NCBI GenBank assembly: GCA_902787145.1
Contig: CADAEZ010000003.1
Coordinates: 1 to 60,520, forward strand
Source: an uncultured Ruminococcus sp.
GTDB taxonomy: Bacteria > Bacillota > Clostridia > Oscillospirales > Acutalibacteraceae
Length of the DNA stretch: 60,520 nt
Reading direction: 5' to 3'
Shown: positions 8,449 through 17,340 of the stretch, piece after piece
Numbering within the stretch: the first letter of the stretch is position 1
Layout of the letters: every line of letters begins with the position of its first letter
Made by a program: the position numbers and the translations under genes
Notes under the pieces: generated by a model
Seen by the model: the letters and a program-made list of their open reading frames with translations, nothing else
The model's database searches: none
What the model was told of the DNA's origin: nothing

Positions 8449-9381
8449 TTAGTCTTCATATATTTTTTTGAGTTCTTCAAGGTCGTACGGAGTCTGCTGA
8501 TATACATAGTAGTTCAGCCAGTTTATAAACAGCAGGTTCGCGGTACTCCTCCATACCATAGGCGGAGTTTGTGACGGGTCGTCGTCGGGGAAGTAGTTCT
8601 CCGGTATGTCAATGTCAAGTCCTTTGTTGATATCGCGGAAGTATTCGTTGGCGAGTGTGTCGGGATCATACTCGGCGTGACCGAGGACGTAGAATTCTCT
8701 GCCGTTCTTGCTGCATACTATTGACACTCCGGCCTTGTCGCCGGCGGCGAGGATCTCGAGCTTGGGATGCTTGTATATATCAGCGCTGTGAACGCCTGTG
8801 TAGCGCGAGTGAGGCAGCTTGAAAACATCGTCAAAGCCTCTTAACAGCGGATGCAGAGGATTGAGGGTCCTGTGCTCAAAAATCCCCGACAGCTTATCCC
8901 CGAACTCGAACTTTTTGATCCCGTATCTGTGATACAGCCCGGCCTGAGCTCCCCAGCATATGTGCAGGGTAGAGTAGACGTGTCTTTTCGCCCAGTCCAA
9001 AATCGTAGTAAGCTCGTCCCAGTAGTCGACATCCTCAAAATCTAGGTGTTCCACCGGAGCTCCTGTGATAATCATTCCGTCAAATTTCTGATCTTTTATC
9101 TCATCAAAGGTTTTGTAGAATGTTGTAAGATGTCGGCGTGAGGTGTTCTTGGAATCGTGGGTAGCCGTCTGTAAAAGCTCGATATCCACCTGCAAAGGGC
9201 TGTTTCCGAGCAGCCTTAGGAGCTGGGTTTCGGTTTCGATTTTGGTGGGCATAAGGTTAAGAATTATAATCTTAAGCGGTCTTATGTCCTGAGCTACGGC
9301 TCTTTCTTCGGGCATAACGAAGATATTCTCGCCTTCGAGCACCTTAATAGCGGGCAGATTGCTTTGTACTTTAATCGGCAT
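8449..9381 (-). CDS. metA: Homoserine O-acetyltransferase, MetA family
   Basis: Acylates homoserine at the first committed step of methionine synthesis. The 310-residue protein has the MetA amidotransferase-like fold signatures: [37 protein letters not shown], catalytic Cys142 in [10 protein letters not shown], and His/Glu in GHAEYD. Residue 111 is Glu (in APVEHLDF); in the MetA family, Glu at 111 is linked with acetyl-CoA use and Gly with succinyl-CoA. The likely activity is therefore acetylation, although many databases will call it a succinyltransferase. The gene is monocistronic. I see no S-adenosylmethionine riboswitch or T-box in the 129 bases upstream. GGGAGG precedes the ATG. Confidence 0.95.
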   Translation of the reverse strand: MPIKVQSNLPAIKVLEGENIFVMPEERAVAQDIRPLKIIILNLMPTKIETETQLLRLLGNSPLQVDIELLQTATHDSKNTSRRHLTTFYKTFDEIKDQKFDGMIITGAPVEHLDFEDVDYWDELTTILDWAKRHVYSTLHICWGAQAGLYHRYGIKKFEFGDKLSGIFEHRTLNPLHPLLRGFDDVFKLPHSRYTGVHSADIYKHPKLEILAAGDKAGVSIVCSKNGREFYVLGHAEYDPDTLANEYFRDINKGLDIDIPENYFPDDDPSQTPPMVWRSTANLLFINWLNYYVYQQTPYDLEELKKIYED

Positions 9382-9400
9382 ATTTACACCTCCCTTTTTA

Positions 9401-9507
9401 TAATTGAGAATTGAGAATGGATAATTGAGAATGATTGACGAGAAGATAGACCGGTTTGTAAAACAGCCTCGGTCTCCCGAAGGTATTTATTATCCATTAT
9501 TCATTGT
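9401..9507. repeat. Short AATTGAGAAT direct repeats with an inverted partner
   Basis: Between metA and proS the motif AATTGAGAAT occurs in close tandem at 9402-9430. AATGGATAAT (9416-9425) is matched by its exact inverse ATTATCCATT (9489-9498). The piece resembles a small intergenic repeat rather than coding sequence. It may form a hairpin at the 3' end of the proS message. Confidence 0.4.
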
Positions 9508-9510
9508 AGA

Positions 9511-10950
9511 TTAGTACTGCTTGCCCCAGTATACCATATGTTTGGCCGGCTTGCCGCAGCATACACAGGTATCGGCGAGGTGTTCCTCCTCAAACGGAAT
9601 ACAACGGCTCTTTACGCCGCCGGTAACCTCTTTGAGCTTATCCTCGCACTCGCTGTCGCCGCACCACATAGCCTTGATAAATCCGCCCTGCTCCTTGCCG
9701 AGGGTTACGAATTCATCGTAGGAGGTGGCGACGTGGGTTTTTTCCTTCATATTTTCGAGAGCGCGGTTGTACATCGCCTCGTGGATATCATTAAGAGCCT
9801 TTTCGACCGCCTGCTCAAGCTCGTCGAGCTTTACAAAGGTCTTTTCTCTTGTGTCGCGTCTGACGACTACGCACTGGTTGTTTTCGATATCCTTGGGACC
9901 GATCTCAACACGTACCGGCACACCCTTCATCTCGTATTCCGAGAACTTCCAGCCCGGAGCGTGGTCGCTGTCGTCGAGCTTTACGCGGAACTGCTTTTCA
10001 AGACGCTCTTTGAGCTCGTTTGCCTTATCAAGAACGCCCTCCTTGTGCTGGGCTATTGGGATGAGCGCAACCTGAATCGGGCTAACCTTTGGCGGAAGAA
10101 TAAGTCCGTCGTCGTCGCCGTGAACCATAATAATCGCGCCTATCATTCGTGTGGATACTCCCCACGAGGTCTGGTGAGGATAGTGGAGCTTGTTGTCGCG
10201 TCCCTGGAATTTTATATCAAAGCTCTTTGCGAAGCCGTCGCCGAAGTAATGCGAAGTGCCGCCCTGCAACGCTACGCCGTTGTGCATCATCGGCTCGATC
10301 GTGTATGTGATCTCGGCTCCGGCAAACTTTTCCTTTTCGGTCTTTGTGCCGACTACAGCCGGGATAGCCAAAGTATCGCGGTAGAAGTCCTCGTATACCT
10401 TGAGCATACGGAGTGTTTCTTCCTTAGCTTCCTCGGCAGTCTCGTGTATTGTGTGACCCTCCTGCCAGAGGAACTCTGAGTTACGGAGAAAAGGTCTGGT
10501 TGTTTTCTCCCATCTTACAACGGAACACCACTGGTTATAAAGCTTTGGAAGGTCGCGGTAGGTCTCGACAACCTTTTTGTAATGTTCACAGAACAGTGTC
10601 TCCGATGTAGGCCTTACGCACAGACGCTCGGTGAGCTTTTCCTGTCCGCCGACCGTTACCCACGCGCATTCGGGCGCAAATCCCTCTACGTGGTCTTTTT
10701 CTCTTTGAAGCAGACTTTCGGGAATAAACATCGGCATATATACGTTCTCGACGCCTGTAGCCTTAAAGCGCTTATCCATATCCTTCTGGATATTCTCCCA
10801 GATAGCATAGCCGTACGGACGAAATACCATACAGCCCTTTACGCTGGAATAGTCGATTAATTCAGCTTTTTTTACTATGTCTGTATACCATTTAGCGAAG
10901 TCTTCGTCGCGGCTTGTGATAGCCTCGACCATCTTTTTGTTTTTAGCCAT
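9511..10950 (-). CDS. proS: Prolyl-tRNA synthetase, short archaeal/eukaryotic-type
   Basis: Charges tRNA-Pro with proline. The 479-residue length, the lack of an editing INS domain and the C-terminal zinc-like domain ([11 protein letters not shown] ... CVCCGKPA) place it in the archaeal/eukaryotic-like ProS class found in many Clostridia and Bacteroidetes. Class II motifs are visible: [16 protein letters not shown] (motif 1), [16 protein letters not shown] and [27 protein letters not shown] (motif 2), and GTSHYFG with the late [14 protein letters not shown] (motif 3). I choose ATG at 10950 because GGAGG lies six bases before it; the upstream ATG overlaps that Shine-Dalgarno. The leader is too short for a T-box. 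Confidence 0.96.
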   Translation of the reverse strand: MAKNKKMVEAITSRDEDFAKWYTDIVKKAELIDYSSVKGCMVFRPYGYAIWENIQKDMDKRFKATGVENVYMPMFIPESLLQREKDHVEGFAPECAWVTVGGQEKLTERLCVRPTSETLFCEHYKKVVETYRDLPKLYNQWCSVVRWEKTTRPFLRNSEFLWQEGHTIHETAEEAKEETLRMLKVYEDFYRDTLAIPAVVGTKTEKEKFAGAEITYTIEPMMHNGVALQGGTSHYFGDGFAKSFDIKFQGRDNKLHYPHQTSWGVSTRMIGAIIMVHGDDDGLILPPKVSPIQVALIPIAQHKEGVLDKANELKERLEKQFRVKLDDSDHAPGWKFSEYEMKGVPVRVEIGPKDIENNQCVVVRRDTREKTFVKLDELEQAVEKALNDIHEAMYNRALENMKEKTHVATSYDEFVTLGKEQGGFIKAMWCGDSECEDKLKEVTGGVKSRCIPFEEEHLADTCVCCGKPAKHMVYWGKQY

Positions 10951-11030
10951 AATTGCCTCCATAAAATGTCATAGGTTCATAACATTTCTATTATACATAA
11001 TTTGTGCGCAAGTTGCAATAGTTTATAAAC

Positions 11031-11060
11031 AAAAAAAGGCACGCCGAAGCGTGCCCTTTG
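11031..11060 (-). terminator. Terminator after acpP
   Basis: On the minus strand GGCACGC, a TTCG loop and GCGTGCC are followed by seven T. It separates acpP from proS. Confidence 0.85.
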
Positions 11061-11071
11061 CATTAGAATAA

Positions 11072-11299
11072 TTATGAGTTAGCCTCGATGTATGCTACGA
11101 GAGCGCTTACTGTCTTGATGTTCTCAATCTCATCATCGGGAACCTCAATCTCGAACTCGTCCTCGATAGACATAAGAAGATCTACAACGTCGAGAGAATC
11201 AGCGCCTAAATCGTCCTGAAGGTCAGTATCCTCAGTGATCTTATCTTCTTCAACATCGAACTGTTCAGCTAAGATAGCTTTTACCTTGTCTAATACCAT
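11072..11299 (-). CDS. acpP: Acyl carrier protein
   Basis: Carries growing fatty-acyl chains on a 4'-phosphopantetheine arm during fatty acid synthesis. The 75-residue, very acidic protein has the helix I pattern VKAILAEQFDVEEDKI and the attachment serine in GADSLDVVDLL. The start at 11299 (MVLDKVKAIL) is supported by AGGAGG seven bases upstream; an in-frame ATG 45 bases earlier lacks a good site and would add a basic tail foreign to the family. No fab genes adjoin it, and it is transcribed divergently from the aro operon. Confidence 0.95.
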   Translation of the reverse strand: MVLDKVKAILAEQFDVEEDKITEDTDLQDDLGADSLDVVDLLMSIEDEFEIEVPDDEIENIKTVSALVAYIEANS

Positions 11300-11481
11300 T
11301 TTGAATCCTCCTGTTAATAATTTTCTCATCCTGCCGATAGACAAAATGATAATTTTTTGTTACAATGGTTTAGGTAATGATTATACATTGTTACTAGACT
11401 ATATTATTAATTATTCTTCGGTTTGTCAATATTTATTTCAAAAATTTTACTTTTATTTTCAATATATAGAGGTGAATTCTC

Positions 11482-12324
11482 TTGAACATCAAAAAATACG
11501 CCGTTATCGGCCATCCCATCGGCCATACTATGTCGCCTTTTATACATAAAAGATTGTTCGAGCTCTCAGGGGTCGACGCCGAGTACGGGGTTATAGATAT
11601 CCCGCCCGAAAGGCTGGGTTACGAGTACGAATCTACTCTCAAAAATCTCGACGGCTACAATATAACAATTCCGCATAAGCAGGCGGTGATTCCCTTTCTC
11701 GACCGGATTGACGACAAGGCCGCTATGTACGGCAGCGTAAACACCGTCAGAAACCGCGACGGTATATCCAAGGGCTTTACGACCGACCCGGACGGATTCC
11801 TGAAGGCGCTTGAGTACGCAAAAATTCCGCTTTCGGACAGGGTGGTAATACTCGGCTGCGGCGGAGTGGCTCGTACAATGGCGTACGAAGCTCTGCTGAG
11901 AGGAGCAAGCCTCGAATTCGCCGTGAGGGAGAAGTCGGCCGACAAGGTAAAAAAACTGATAGACGAGATAAAATCCACGCTCGACAATCCGGACGTCTCT
12001 TATTGTGACATCAAAACTCTTGACGGAGATATAAAAACCCTGATAAACGCTACGCCTGTCGGGATGTCGCCGAATACTGACGCTCAGCCGGTCTCAGACA
12101 GCGTATTGAAAAAATGCGAGAATGTCTATGACGCGATTTACAATCCGCTCGATACGCTTCTCGTCAGAAAGGCTAAGGCTAACGGCTCAAACGCCGAGGG
12201 CGGAATGTCTATGCTCGTGTGGCAGGCGGTTGTAGCTCACGGCCATTGGGATGACAGTGTATATGACGTAGATGATATCGAAAAACTGTGCGCTGACGCG
12301 GCAAAGGAGCTTGAAAACAGATGA
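11482..12324 (+). CDS. aroE: Shikimate dehydrogenase
   Basis: Reduces 3-dehydroshikimate to shikimate with NADPH in the chorismate pathway. The 280-residue protein shows the substrate site IGHTMSPFIHK, the catalytic Lys in NITIPHKQAV, the Rossmann loop ILGCGGVARTMAYEAL, and NATPVGMSP. It starts at TTG (11482) with AGAGGTG seven bases upstream; no ATG or GTG gives a better N-terminus. It opens the aro operon and its stop overlaps aroK by four bases. The 180-base gap to acpP is AT-rich and must hold both divergent promoters, but I cannot fix their boxes with confidence. Confidence 0.95.
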   Translation: MNIKKYAVIGHPIGHTMSPFIHKRLFELSGVDAEYGVIDIPPERLGYEYESTLKNLDGYNITIPHKQAVIPFLDRIDDKAAMYGSVNTVRNRDGISKGFTTDPDGFLKALEYAKIPLSDRVVILGCGGVARTMAYEALLRGASLEFAVREKSADKVKKLIDEIKSTLDNPDVSYCDIKTLDGDIKTLINATPVGMSPNTDAQPVSDSVLKKCENVYDAIYNPLDTLLVRKAKANGSNAEGGMSMLVWQAVVAHGHWDDSVYDVDDIEKLCADAAKELENR

Positions 12325-12821
12325 ACAATATCATACTTTGCGGCTTTATGGGCTGCGGAAAAAGCACAATCGGCCGTATTCTGTCTAAAAGAGCCGGGCT
12401 GGAGTTTGTGGATATGGATTTGTACATCCAGGACAAGGCGGGGATGACCGTGTCGGAGATTTTTGAGAAATACGGCGAGGAGCGCTTCCGCGAAATGGAG
12501 ACCGAGGCCTGCCGCGAGCTTGCGGAAAGAGAGAATCTTGTTATTGCCGCGGGAGGCGGAACACTGGCGTTTCAGCGTAATATAGACATTCTAAAATCCT
12601 CCGGCAAAATAATTTTTATAGACGTAAGCTACGAAAACTTATGTATAAGGCTCAGGCGCGATACAAGACGACCGCTCCTGCAGGTGGAAAACCGTGACGA
12701 GCGCATAAAAGAACTGCTCGAAAAGCGACTGCCGATTTACCGCGGCGCCGCCTCGGTTATTATGAACGGTAATTTTACTTCCGGCGTCGTAGCCTCAAAT
12801 ATAATGTCAGTTATAAGATAA
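12321..12821 (+). CDS. aroK: Shikimate kinase
   Basis: Phosphorylates shikimate at the 3-OH with ATP. The 166-residue P-loop protein has GFMGCGKSTIGR (Walker A), the magnesium/shikimate site DMDLYIQ, GEERFREMETEA, AAGGGTLAFQ, and the lid RLRRDTRRPLL. The ATG overlaps the aroE stop (ATGA). It is the last gene of the first aro block; a second promoter follows in the 61-base gap before tyrA. Confidence 0.95.
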   Translation: MNNIILCGFMGCGKSTIGRILSKRAGLEFVDMDLYIQDKAGMTVSEIFEKYGEERFREMETEACRELAERENLVIAAGGGTLAFQRNIDILKSSGKIIFIDVSYENLCIRLRRDTRRPLLQVENRDERIKELLEKRLPIYRGAASVIMNGNFTSGVVASNIMSVIR

Positions 12822-12822
12822 C

Positions 12823-12851
12823 TTGACATTAACACTTTAAAGTGTTAAAAT
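12823..12851 (+). promoter_or_regulatory. Consensus promoter with a 20-bp palindromic operator in the spacer, upstream of tyrA
   Basis: A perfect -35 TTGACA (12823-12828), a 17-base spacer and TAAAAT (12846-12851) make a strong sigma-A promoter inside the aro operon. The palindrome TTAACACTTTAAAGTGTTAA (12829-12848) is exact on both arms. It fills the spacer and overlaps the -10, the geometry of a repressor site. The regulator is unknown. Confidence 0.7.
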
Positions 12852-12882
12852 CCAATTATAAATAATCGAAAGAGTGAAAAAT

Positions 12883-13710
12883 ATGAGAATTGCCGTAGTT
12901 GGTATCGGAATAATCGGAGGAAGCTTTTGTAAGGCTATAAAAAAGAATACGCCGCACTATGTTATCGGAATAAACCGCACGCGCTCTACGCTCGAAAAAG
13001 CTATTGCCGACGGCGCGATTGACGAAATCGGCGACGAAAACTCGCTCAGGGACGCAGACGTTATAATATTAGCTACCTATCCGCACGCTATGATCGAGTA
13101 TGTCGAGCGCTATGGAGAATATATGCGCGGCTCAATTGTTACCGATTCCGCCGGAATAAAGCGCGAAATCTGTCCGCGTATGGTCGAACTGTCGAATAAA
13201 TACGGATTCGATTTCGTCGGAGCCCATCCTATGGCCGGCAAGGAGACCAACGGCTATGAATCCGCCGACGCGGATTTGTTCGAGGGCGCCAGCTATATCG
13301 TAGTTCCCTGCGAGGCGAGTGACGAGGCGGTAAACACCGTATGCTCCCTTGCGCTGGAGATAGGCTTCGGCTCGGTTAAAAAGACCGATCCCGAGGAGCA
13401 CGACAGGATGATTGCCTTTACATCACAAATTCCGCACGTGCTCGCCTGCGCCTATGTGCTCAGCCCATGCTGTCCCAACCACAAGGGCTTCTCCGCGGGT
13501 TCCTACAAGGACGTGTCGCGCGTAGCCAATATAAACGCCAAGCTGTGGAGCGAGCTGTTTTTGGAGAACAGAGATCCTCTGATAGGCGAGCTGGTAATTC
13601 TCAGGGACAATATCATCGCTATCACCGACGCGATTCAGGCTAACGACCGCGAAAGAATCGAGGAATTGCTGGAAAAAGCGCATAAAACAAAGGAGAGACT
13701 GGGAGAATGA
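12883..13710 (+). CDS. tyrA: Prephenate dehydrogenase (tyrosine branch)
   Basis: Oxidatively decarboxylates prephenate to 4-hydroxyphenylpyruvate, the tyrosine precursor. The 275-residue protein begins with the NAD-binding RIAVVGIGIIGGSFCKAI. It has DSAGIKREIC, the catalytic His in GAHPMAGKETNGY, and ASQIPHV-like FTSQIPHVLACA. There is no fused chorismate mutase; a separate one is encoded five genes downstream. There is no obvious C-terminal ACT domain, so feedback control by tyrosine may be absent or act elsewhere. ATG at 12883 is preferred over GTG at 12874, since GAAAGAG lies eight bases before the ATG. The gene sits between aroK and aroB, with a private promoter. Confidence 0.92.
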   Translation: MRIAVVGIGIIGGSFCKAIKKNTPHYVIGINRTRSTLEKAIADGAIDEIGDENSLRDADVIILATYPHAMIEYVERYGEYMRGSIVTDSAGIKREICPRMVELSNKYGFDFVGAHPMAGKETNGYESADADLFEGASYIVVPCEASDEAVNTVCSLALEIGFGSVKKTDPEEHDRMIAFTSQIPHVLACAYVLSPCCPNHKGFSAGSYKDVSRVANINAKLWSELFLENRDPLIGELVILRDNIIAITDAIQANDRERIEELLEKAHKTKERLGE

Positions 13711-14756
13711 GAGTAGTCAAGGTCAACACCGGCACACCCTATGATATACTTATAGAACGCGGACTCACGGACAACGCGGGTTCGCTGGTTAAGAGCGTGA
13801 CAAACGCCGAAAAAGTCACTGTTATAACCGATTCCAACGTGGAGAAGCTCTACGCCAAGCGTGTTGTTTCCTCACTAGAGAGCGAGGGCTTCGACACCTC
13901 GCTTTTCGTTTTTGAAGCAGGCGAGAAGCAGAAAAATCTTGCTACAATTGCTTCGATGTACAACCATATGGCGGATTTTCGTATGTCCAGAAAGGATATC
14001 GTAGTCGCTCTCGGCGGCGGAGTTGTCGGCGATATGGCCGGATTTGCCGCGGCTACATATATGAGGGGAATTGACTTTGTCCAGATCCCGACTTCGCTTT
14101 TGGCACAGGTGGATTCCTCTGTCGGAGGAAAGACGGGCGTCGACATTCCTCAGGGCAAGAATCTCGTCGGAGCTTTCCACCAGCCCAGGCTCGTCATTAT
14201 CGACCCCGACACACTGAAATCCCTGCCTCAGTATTACATAAACGACGGTATGGCAGAGGTGATAAAGTACGGCTGCATCAAGGATATCGGTCTGTTTGTG
14301 ACGCTTGAGACAGAAAACGCCCTTGATATTATTGAGGATATTATCGAAACCTGCGTCAGCATCAAGCGCGACGTGGTTAATCGTGACGAAAAGGAAAAGG
14401 GCGAGCGAATGCTTCTCAACTTCGGCCACACGCTTGGCCATTCGCTGGAGAAGATATATAATTTTGAGGGATTATCCCACGGCCAGGCGGTTGCGATTGG
14501 AATGGTTATGATAACCGCGGCGAGCGAAAAAGCCGGTATAACCGAAAAAGGATGCGTCGGCAGAATCGAGGCTTTGTGTAAAAAATACGGACTGCCTGTT
14601 TCCGATACCGCGGATATCGCCGAGATAGCCGCCGAATGCGCGAGCGACAAGAAGTCGTCCGCCGGAAGCGTAAGCTTCGTCTTGCTTAAAAAAATCGGAG
14701 AAAGCTTTACCCGCAAAACTCCGCTCAACGATATTTTGGAATTTATAAGCCTATGA
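13707..14756 (+). CDS. aroB: 3-dehydroquinate synthase
   Basis: Cyclises DAHP to 3-dehydroquinate using NAD+ and a divalent metal. The 349-residue protein shows VVALGGGVVGDMAGFAAATYMRG, the QIPTSLLAQVDSSVGGKTGVD signature, GMAEVIKYGCI, and the metal-binding His residues in NFGHTLGHSLEK and SHGQAVAIGM. The ATG overlaps the tyrA stop by four bases, and its own stop overlaps aroA by four bases, so translation is coupled. Confidence 0.96.
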   Translation: MRVVKVNTGTPYDILIERGLTDNAGSLVKSVTNAEKVTVITDSNVEKLYAKRVVSSLESEGFDTSLFVFEAGEKQKNLATIASMYNHMADFRMSRKDIVVALGGGVVGDMAGFAAATYMRGIDFVQIPTSLLAQVDSSVGGKTGVDIPQGKNLVGAFHQPRLVIIDPDTLKSLPQYYINDGMAEVIKYGCIKDIGLFVTLETENALDIIEDIIETCVSIKRDVVNRDEKEKGERMLLNFGHTLGHSLEKIYNFEGLSHGQAVAIGMVMITAASEKAGITEKGCVGRIEALCKKYGLPVSDTADIAEIAAECASDKKSSAGSVSFVLLKKIGESFTRKTPLNDILEFISL

Positions 14757-16006
14757 ATATAACAGTATTACCATCACAGCTAAAGGGCAGGGTAGAGGCT
14801 CCGCCGTCTAAAAGCGACGTTCACCGCGCGATAATATGCGCGGCACTGTCAAAAGGCATAAGCACTATATCTCCCGTAGCCCTTTCGAATGATATTAAGG
14901 CGACAATAGCCTGCGCCGAGGCTCTCGGAGCCGAAACAAGTTTGAATAATAACGTCCTGACGATTGACGGCTCAGGTGTTTTCAGTAATAAAAAAGCCTC
15001 TCTCGACTGTTTTGAGAGCGGAAGTACGCTGAGATTCTTTGTGCCTATAGCCGCCGCCGGAGGAGTAGAGGCGGACTTTACGGGTCACGGCAGCCTTGTT
15101 ACAAGGCCGATAGGCTTGTTCTCGCAGCTTTTGCCTGATGCGGGAGTAAGATGCGTCACCGACGGCACCCTGCCGCTTTCTGTCAGCGGAAGGCTTGCGC
15201 CGGGCGACTTCAGGATTCCCGGCAACATCAGCTCGCAATTTGTCACAGGACTGCTTTTTGCCCTGCCTATGCTCGAAAACGACAGCAGGATTATTCTCAC
15301 CTCACCCTTGCAGAGTGAGGCATATGTGGATATGACAATCAACACGATGTCAAAATTCGGCGTAAAAGTTCAAAAGGCCGATTACGGATATTTTATAGAG
15401 GGTAATCAGTCCTATCGCCCTGTTAACTATACAACCGACGGCGACTGGTCACAAGCGGCGTTCTTCCTTGCGGCCGGAGCTGTATCCGGTGATGTTGAGG
15501 TCTGCGGCGTAAGCCTCAGCTCAACCCAGGGCGATAAGGAGATTGTAAGTCTGCTGAAAAAATTCGGAGCAGATGTACAAATAGGAGAAAGCTCGGTAAG
15601 AGTAAGAAAATCCGCCCTAAAGGCTGTAGAAATCGACGCGCGCCAGATTCCTGATATTGTTCCGATACTATCGGTGATTGCTTCGTTCGCCGATGGAACT
15701 ACGAGAATCTACGGAGCCGAGCGGTTGAGAATCAAGGAAAGCGACAGATTAAAGACCACAGCCTCAATGCTCAACTCGATGGGCGGCAGCGCGGAAGAAA
15801 CTCCCGACGGACTTATTATTAAAGGGAAAGCCCTCGGCGGCGGTCAGGTGAACGGCTCGAACGACCACAGAATTGTGATGTCGGCGGCAGTCGCGGCGCT
15901 GGGATGCGCTGATAAAGTTGAGATAACGGATAAGGAGAGCATAAACAAGAGCTATCCGAACTTTTTTGAGGAATATGAAAGACTGGGAGGTAAGATTTAT
16001 GTCTGA
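14753..16006 (+). CDS. aroA: 5-enolpyruvylshikimate-3-phosphate synthase
   Basis: Transfers enolpyruvyl from PEP to shikimate 3-phosphate; this is the glyphosate target. The 417-residue protein has the N-terminal PPSKSDVHRAI (KSDxHR, compared with the usual KSxxxR), SGSTLRFFVP, QFVTGLLFALP, DGDWSQAAFFLAAGA, and the C-terminal RLRIKESDRL and NGSNDHRIVMSAAVAA. It overlaps aroB and aroC on either side. In the first PEP-loop positions the usual LGNAG-type motif is replaced by ESGSTLRF, as in the class II enzymes of many Gram-positives. Glyphosate tolerance is an inference only. Confidence 0.95.
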   Translation: MNITVLPSQLKGRVEAPPSKSDVHRAIICAALSKGISTISPVALSNDIKATIACAEALGAETSLNNNVLTIDGSGVFSNKKASLDCFESGSTLRFFVPIAAAGGVEADFTGHGSLVTRPIGLFSQLLPDAGVRCVTDGTLPLSVSGRLAPGDFRIPGNISSQFVTGLLFALPMLENDSRIILTSPLQSEAYVDMTINTMSKFGVKVQKADYGYFIEGNQSYRPVNYTTDGDWSQAAFFLAAGAVSGDVEVCGVSLSSTQGDKEIVSLLKKFGADVQIGESSVRVRKSALKAVEIDARQIPDIVPILSVIASFADGTTRIYGAERLRIKESDRLKTTASMLNSMGGSAEETPDGLIIKGKALGGGQVNGSNDHRIVMSAAVAALGCADKVEITDKESINKSYPNFFEEYERLGGKIYV

Positions 16007-17075
16007 GTTTGGCAGTAATATAAAGATTTCGGTTTTCGGCGAGAGCCACGGAGAAGGAATCGGCGCGGTTATAGACGGAATTCCTGCCGGGTTCAGGCTT
16101 GATACGGACAAAATCCTCGCCCAGATGGCGCGCAGAGCTCCGGGCAGGGACAAAACCGCTACCCCCAGGGTCGAGAAGGACTTTCCCCGGATATTGTCCG
16201 GTGTGCTCAACGGTGTAACAACCGGAGCGCCGCTTGCGTGCCTTATCGAGAACACTAATACCAAGAGCGGCGACTACAAAAACCTGCTCGAAATTCCGCG
16301 TCCCGGTCACAGCGATTATACGGCATATGTAAAGTACAACGGCTGCAACGACATCCGCGGCGGAGGCCATTTCAGCGCCAGGCTTACGGCTCCGATTGTT
16401 TTTGCGGGAGCTGTAATCAGGCAGATTCTGGAGTCAAAAGGCATTAAGATCGCCGCTCATATCGCCTCAATCGGCAATGTGTCCGACGAAAGGTTCAATC
16501 CTGTTGAGATTGGCGAAGAACTGACGGACAGGCTTAACACAGAGAGCTTTGCCCTGATTGACAAATCGAAAGAGAGCGCAATGCGCGACGAGGTCGCCCG
16601 GGCTCAAAAGGACGGCGACAGCGTCGGCGGAGTTGTAGAATGCGCGGTTGTCGGAATGCCCGTCGGAGTAGGAGGTCCGCTGTTCGACGGAATCGAGGGT
16701 CAGATTGCAAAGGCCGTATTCGCGATTCCCGCGGTAAAGGGCGTGGAGTTCGGCGTCGGATTTGAGTGCGCAAAGCTCAGAGGAAGCGAAAACAACGACC
16801 CATATATTATAAAAGACGGCGGTGTCGCTACAAAAACAAACAACTCCGGCGGAATCCTCGGCGGAATATCGAGCGGAATGCCGATAATCTTTCGCGCGGC
16901 GTTCAAGCCCACTCCGTCAATCGCCAAGGAGCAGGACAGCGTAAACCTCGGCGCTATGGAGAACACAAAGCTTTCGGTCAGAGGCAGACACGATCCCTGC
17001 ATCGTGCCGAGAGCCGTAAGCGTAACAGAGGCAATGGCGGCGATTGCCGTATATGATATGTTAGGTGAAAAATGA
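15999..17075 (+). CDS. aroC: Chorismate synthase
   Basis: Removes phosphate from EPSP to make chorismate, using reduced flavin. The 358-residue protein carries the family signatures GESHGEGIGAVIDGIPAG near the start, GRPGHSDYT-like PRPGHSDYTAYVKYNG, DIRGGGHFSARLTAP, DSVGGVVECAVVGMPVGVG, and the C-terminal RGRHDPCIVPRAV. The start at 15999 is supported by GGGAGG ten bases upstream; it overlaps the aroA stop by eight bases. Its stop overlaps the chorismate mutase gene. It completes the chorismate steps; 3-dehydroquinate dehydratase and DAHP synthase are not in this cluster. Confidence 0.96.
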   Translation: MSEFGSNIKISVFGESHGEGIGAVIDGIPAGFRLDTDKILAQMARRAPGRDKTATPRVEKDFPRILSGVLNGVTTGAPLACLIENTNTKSGDYKNLLEIPRPGHSDYTAYVKYNGCNDIRGGGHFSARLTAPIVFAGAVIRQILESKGIKIAAHIASIGNVSDERFNPVEIGEELTDRLNTESFALIDKSKESAMRDEVARAQKDGDSVGGVVECAVVGMPVGVGGPLFDGIEGQIAKAVFAIPAVKGVEFGVGFECAKLRGSENNDPYIIKDGGVATKTNNSGGILGGISSGMPIIFRAAFKPTPSIAKEQDSVNLGAMENTKLSVRGRHDPCIVPRAVSVTEAMAAIAVYDMLGEK

Positions 17076-17338
17076 GAAATTTAGCGGAGATCAGAGAAGA
17101 TATAAATTCAATAGACGAAGAGCTTGTAGAGCTTTTCAGGCGGCGTATGGATTGCTCAAGGGATATCGCCGCGTACAAAAAAACAAATAATATTCCTATA
17201 CTAAACTCCGCCAGGGAGGACGAAATACTCGACAAGGTCTCTGCTATGGGCGAGCCCTACGGCGAGTATACGAGGAGTCTGTACGTCAAGATAATGGAAC
17301 TCTCACGAGAACTGCAAAGCAAAATGATTGAGGAATAA
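17072..17338 (+). CDS. Chorismate mutase, AroQ class, stand-alone
   Basis: Converts chorismate to prephenate, the substrate of the TyrA encoded upstream. The 88-residue, all-helical protein shows the AroQ pattern: LAEIREDINSIDEELVELFRRRM with the first active-site Arg, then DIAAYKKTNN with the Lys, and NSAREDEILDKV. It is not fused to prephenate dehydratase or DAHP synthase. The ATG overlaps the aroC stop by four bases. The GH31 gene begins two bases after its stop. Confidence 0.92.
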   Translation: MRNLAEIREDINSIDEELVELFRRRMDCSRDIAAYKKTNNIPILNSAREDEILDKVSAMGEPYGEYTRSLYVKIMELSRELQSKMIEE

Positions 17339-17340
17339 TT

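Noticed and set aside
9382-9510. S-adenosylmethionine riboswitch or T-box upstream of metA
   Set aside because: That DNA is downstream of proS and the metA leader holds only a short gap; no conserved aptamer elements are visible, just AATTGAGAAT repeats.
9538-10479. Long plus-strand open frame opposite proS
   Set aside because: It is a shadow of a conserved gene on the other strand with no ribosome-binding site or domain pattern.
10951-11030. T-box for proS
   Set aside because: The leader is under 100 bases with no T-box sequence or antiterminator-terminator pair.
13875-14441. Open frame opposite aroB
   Set aside because: Shadow of aroB; no start signal and composition like an antisense translation.
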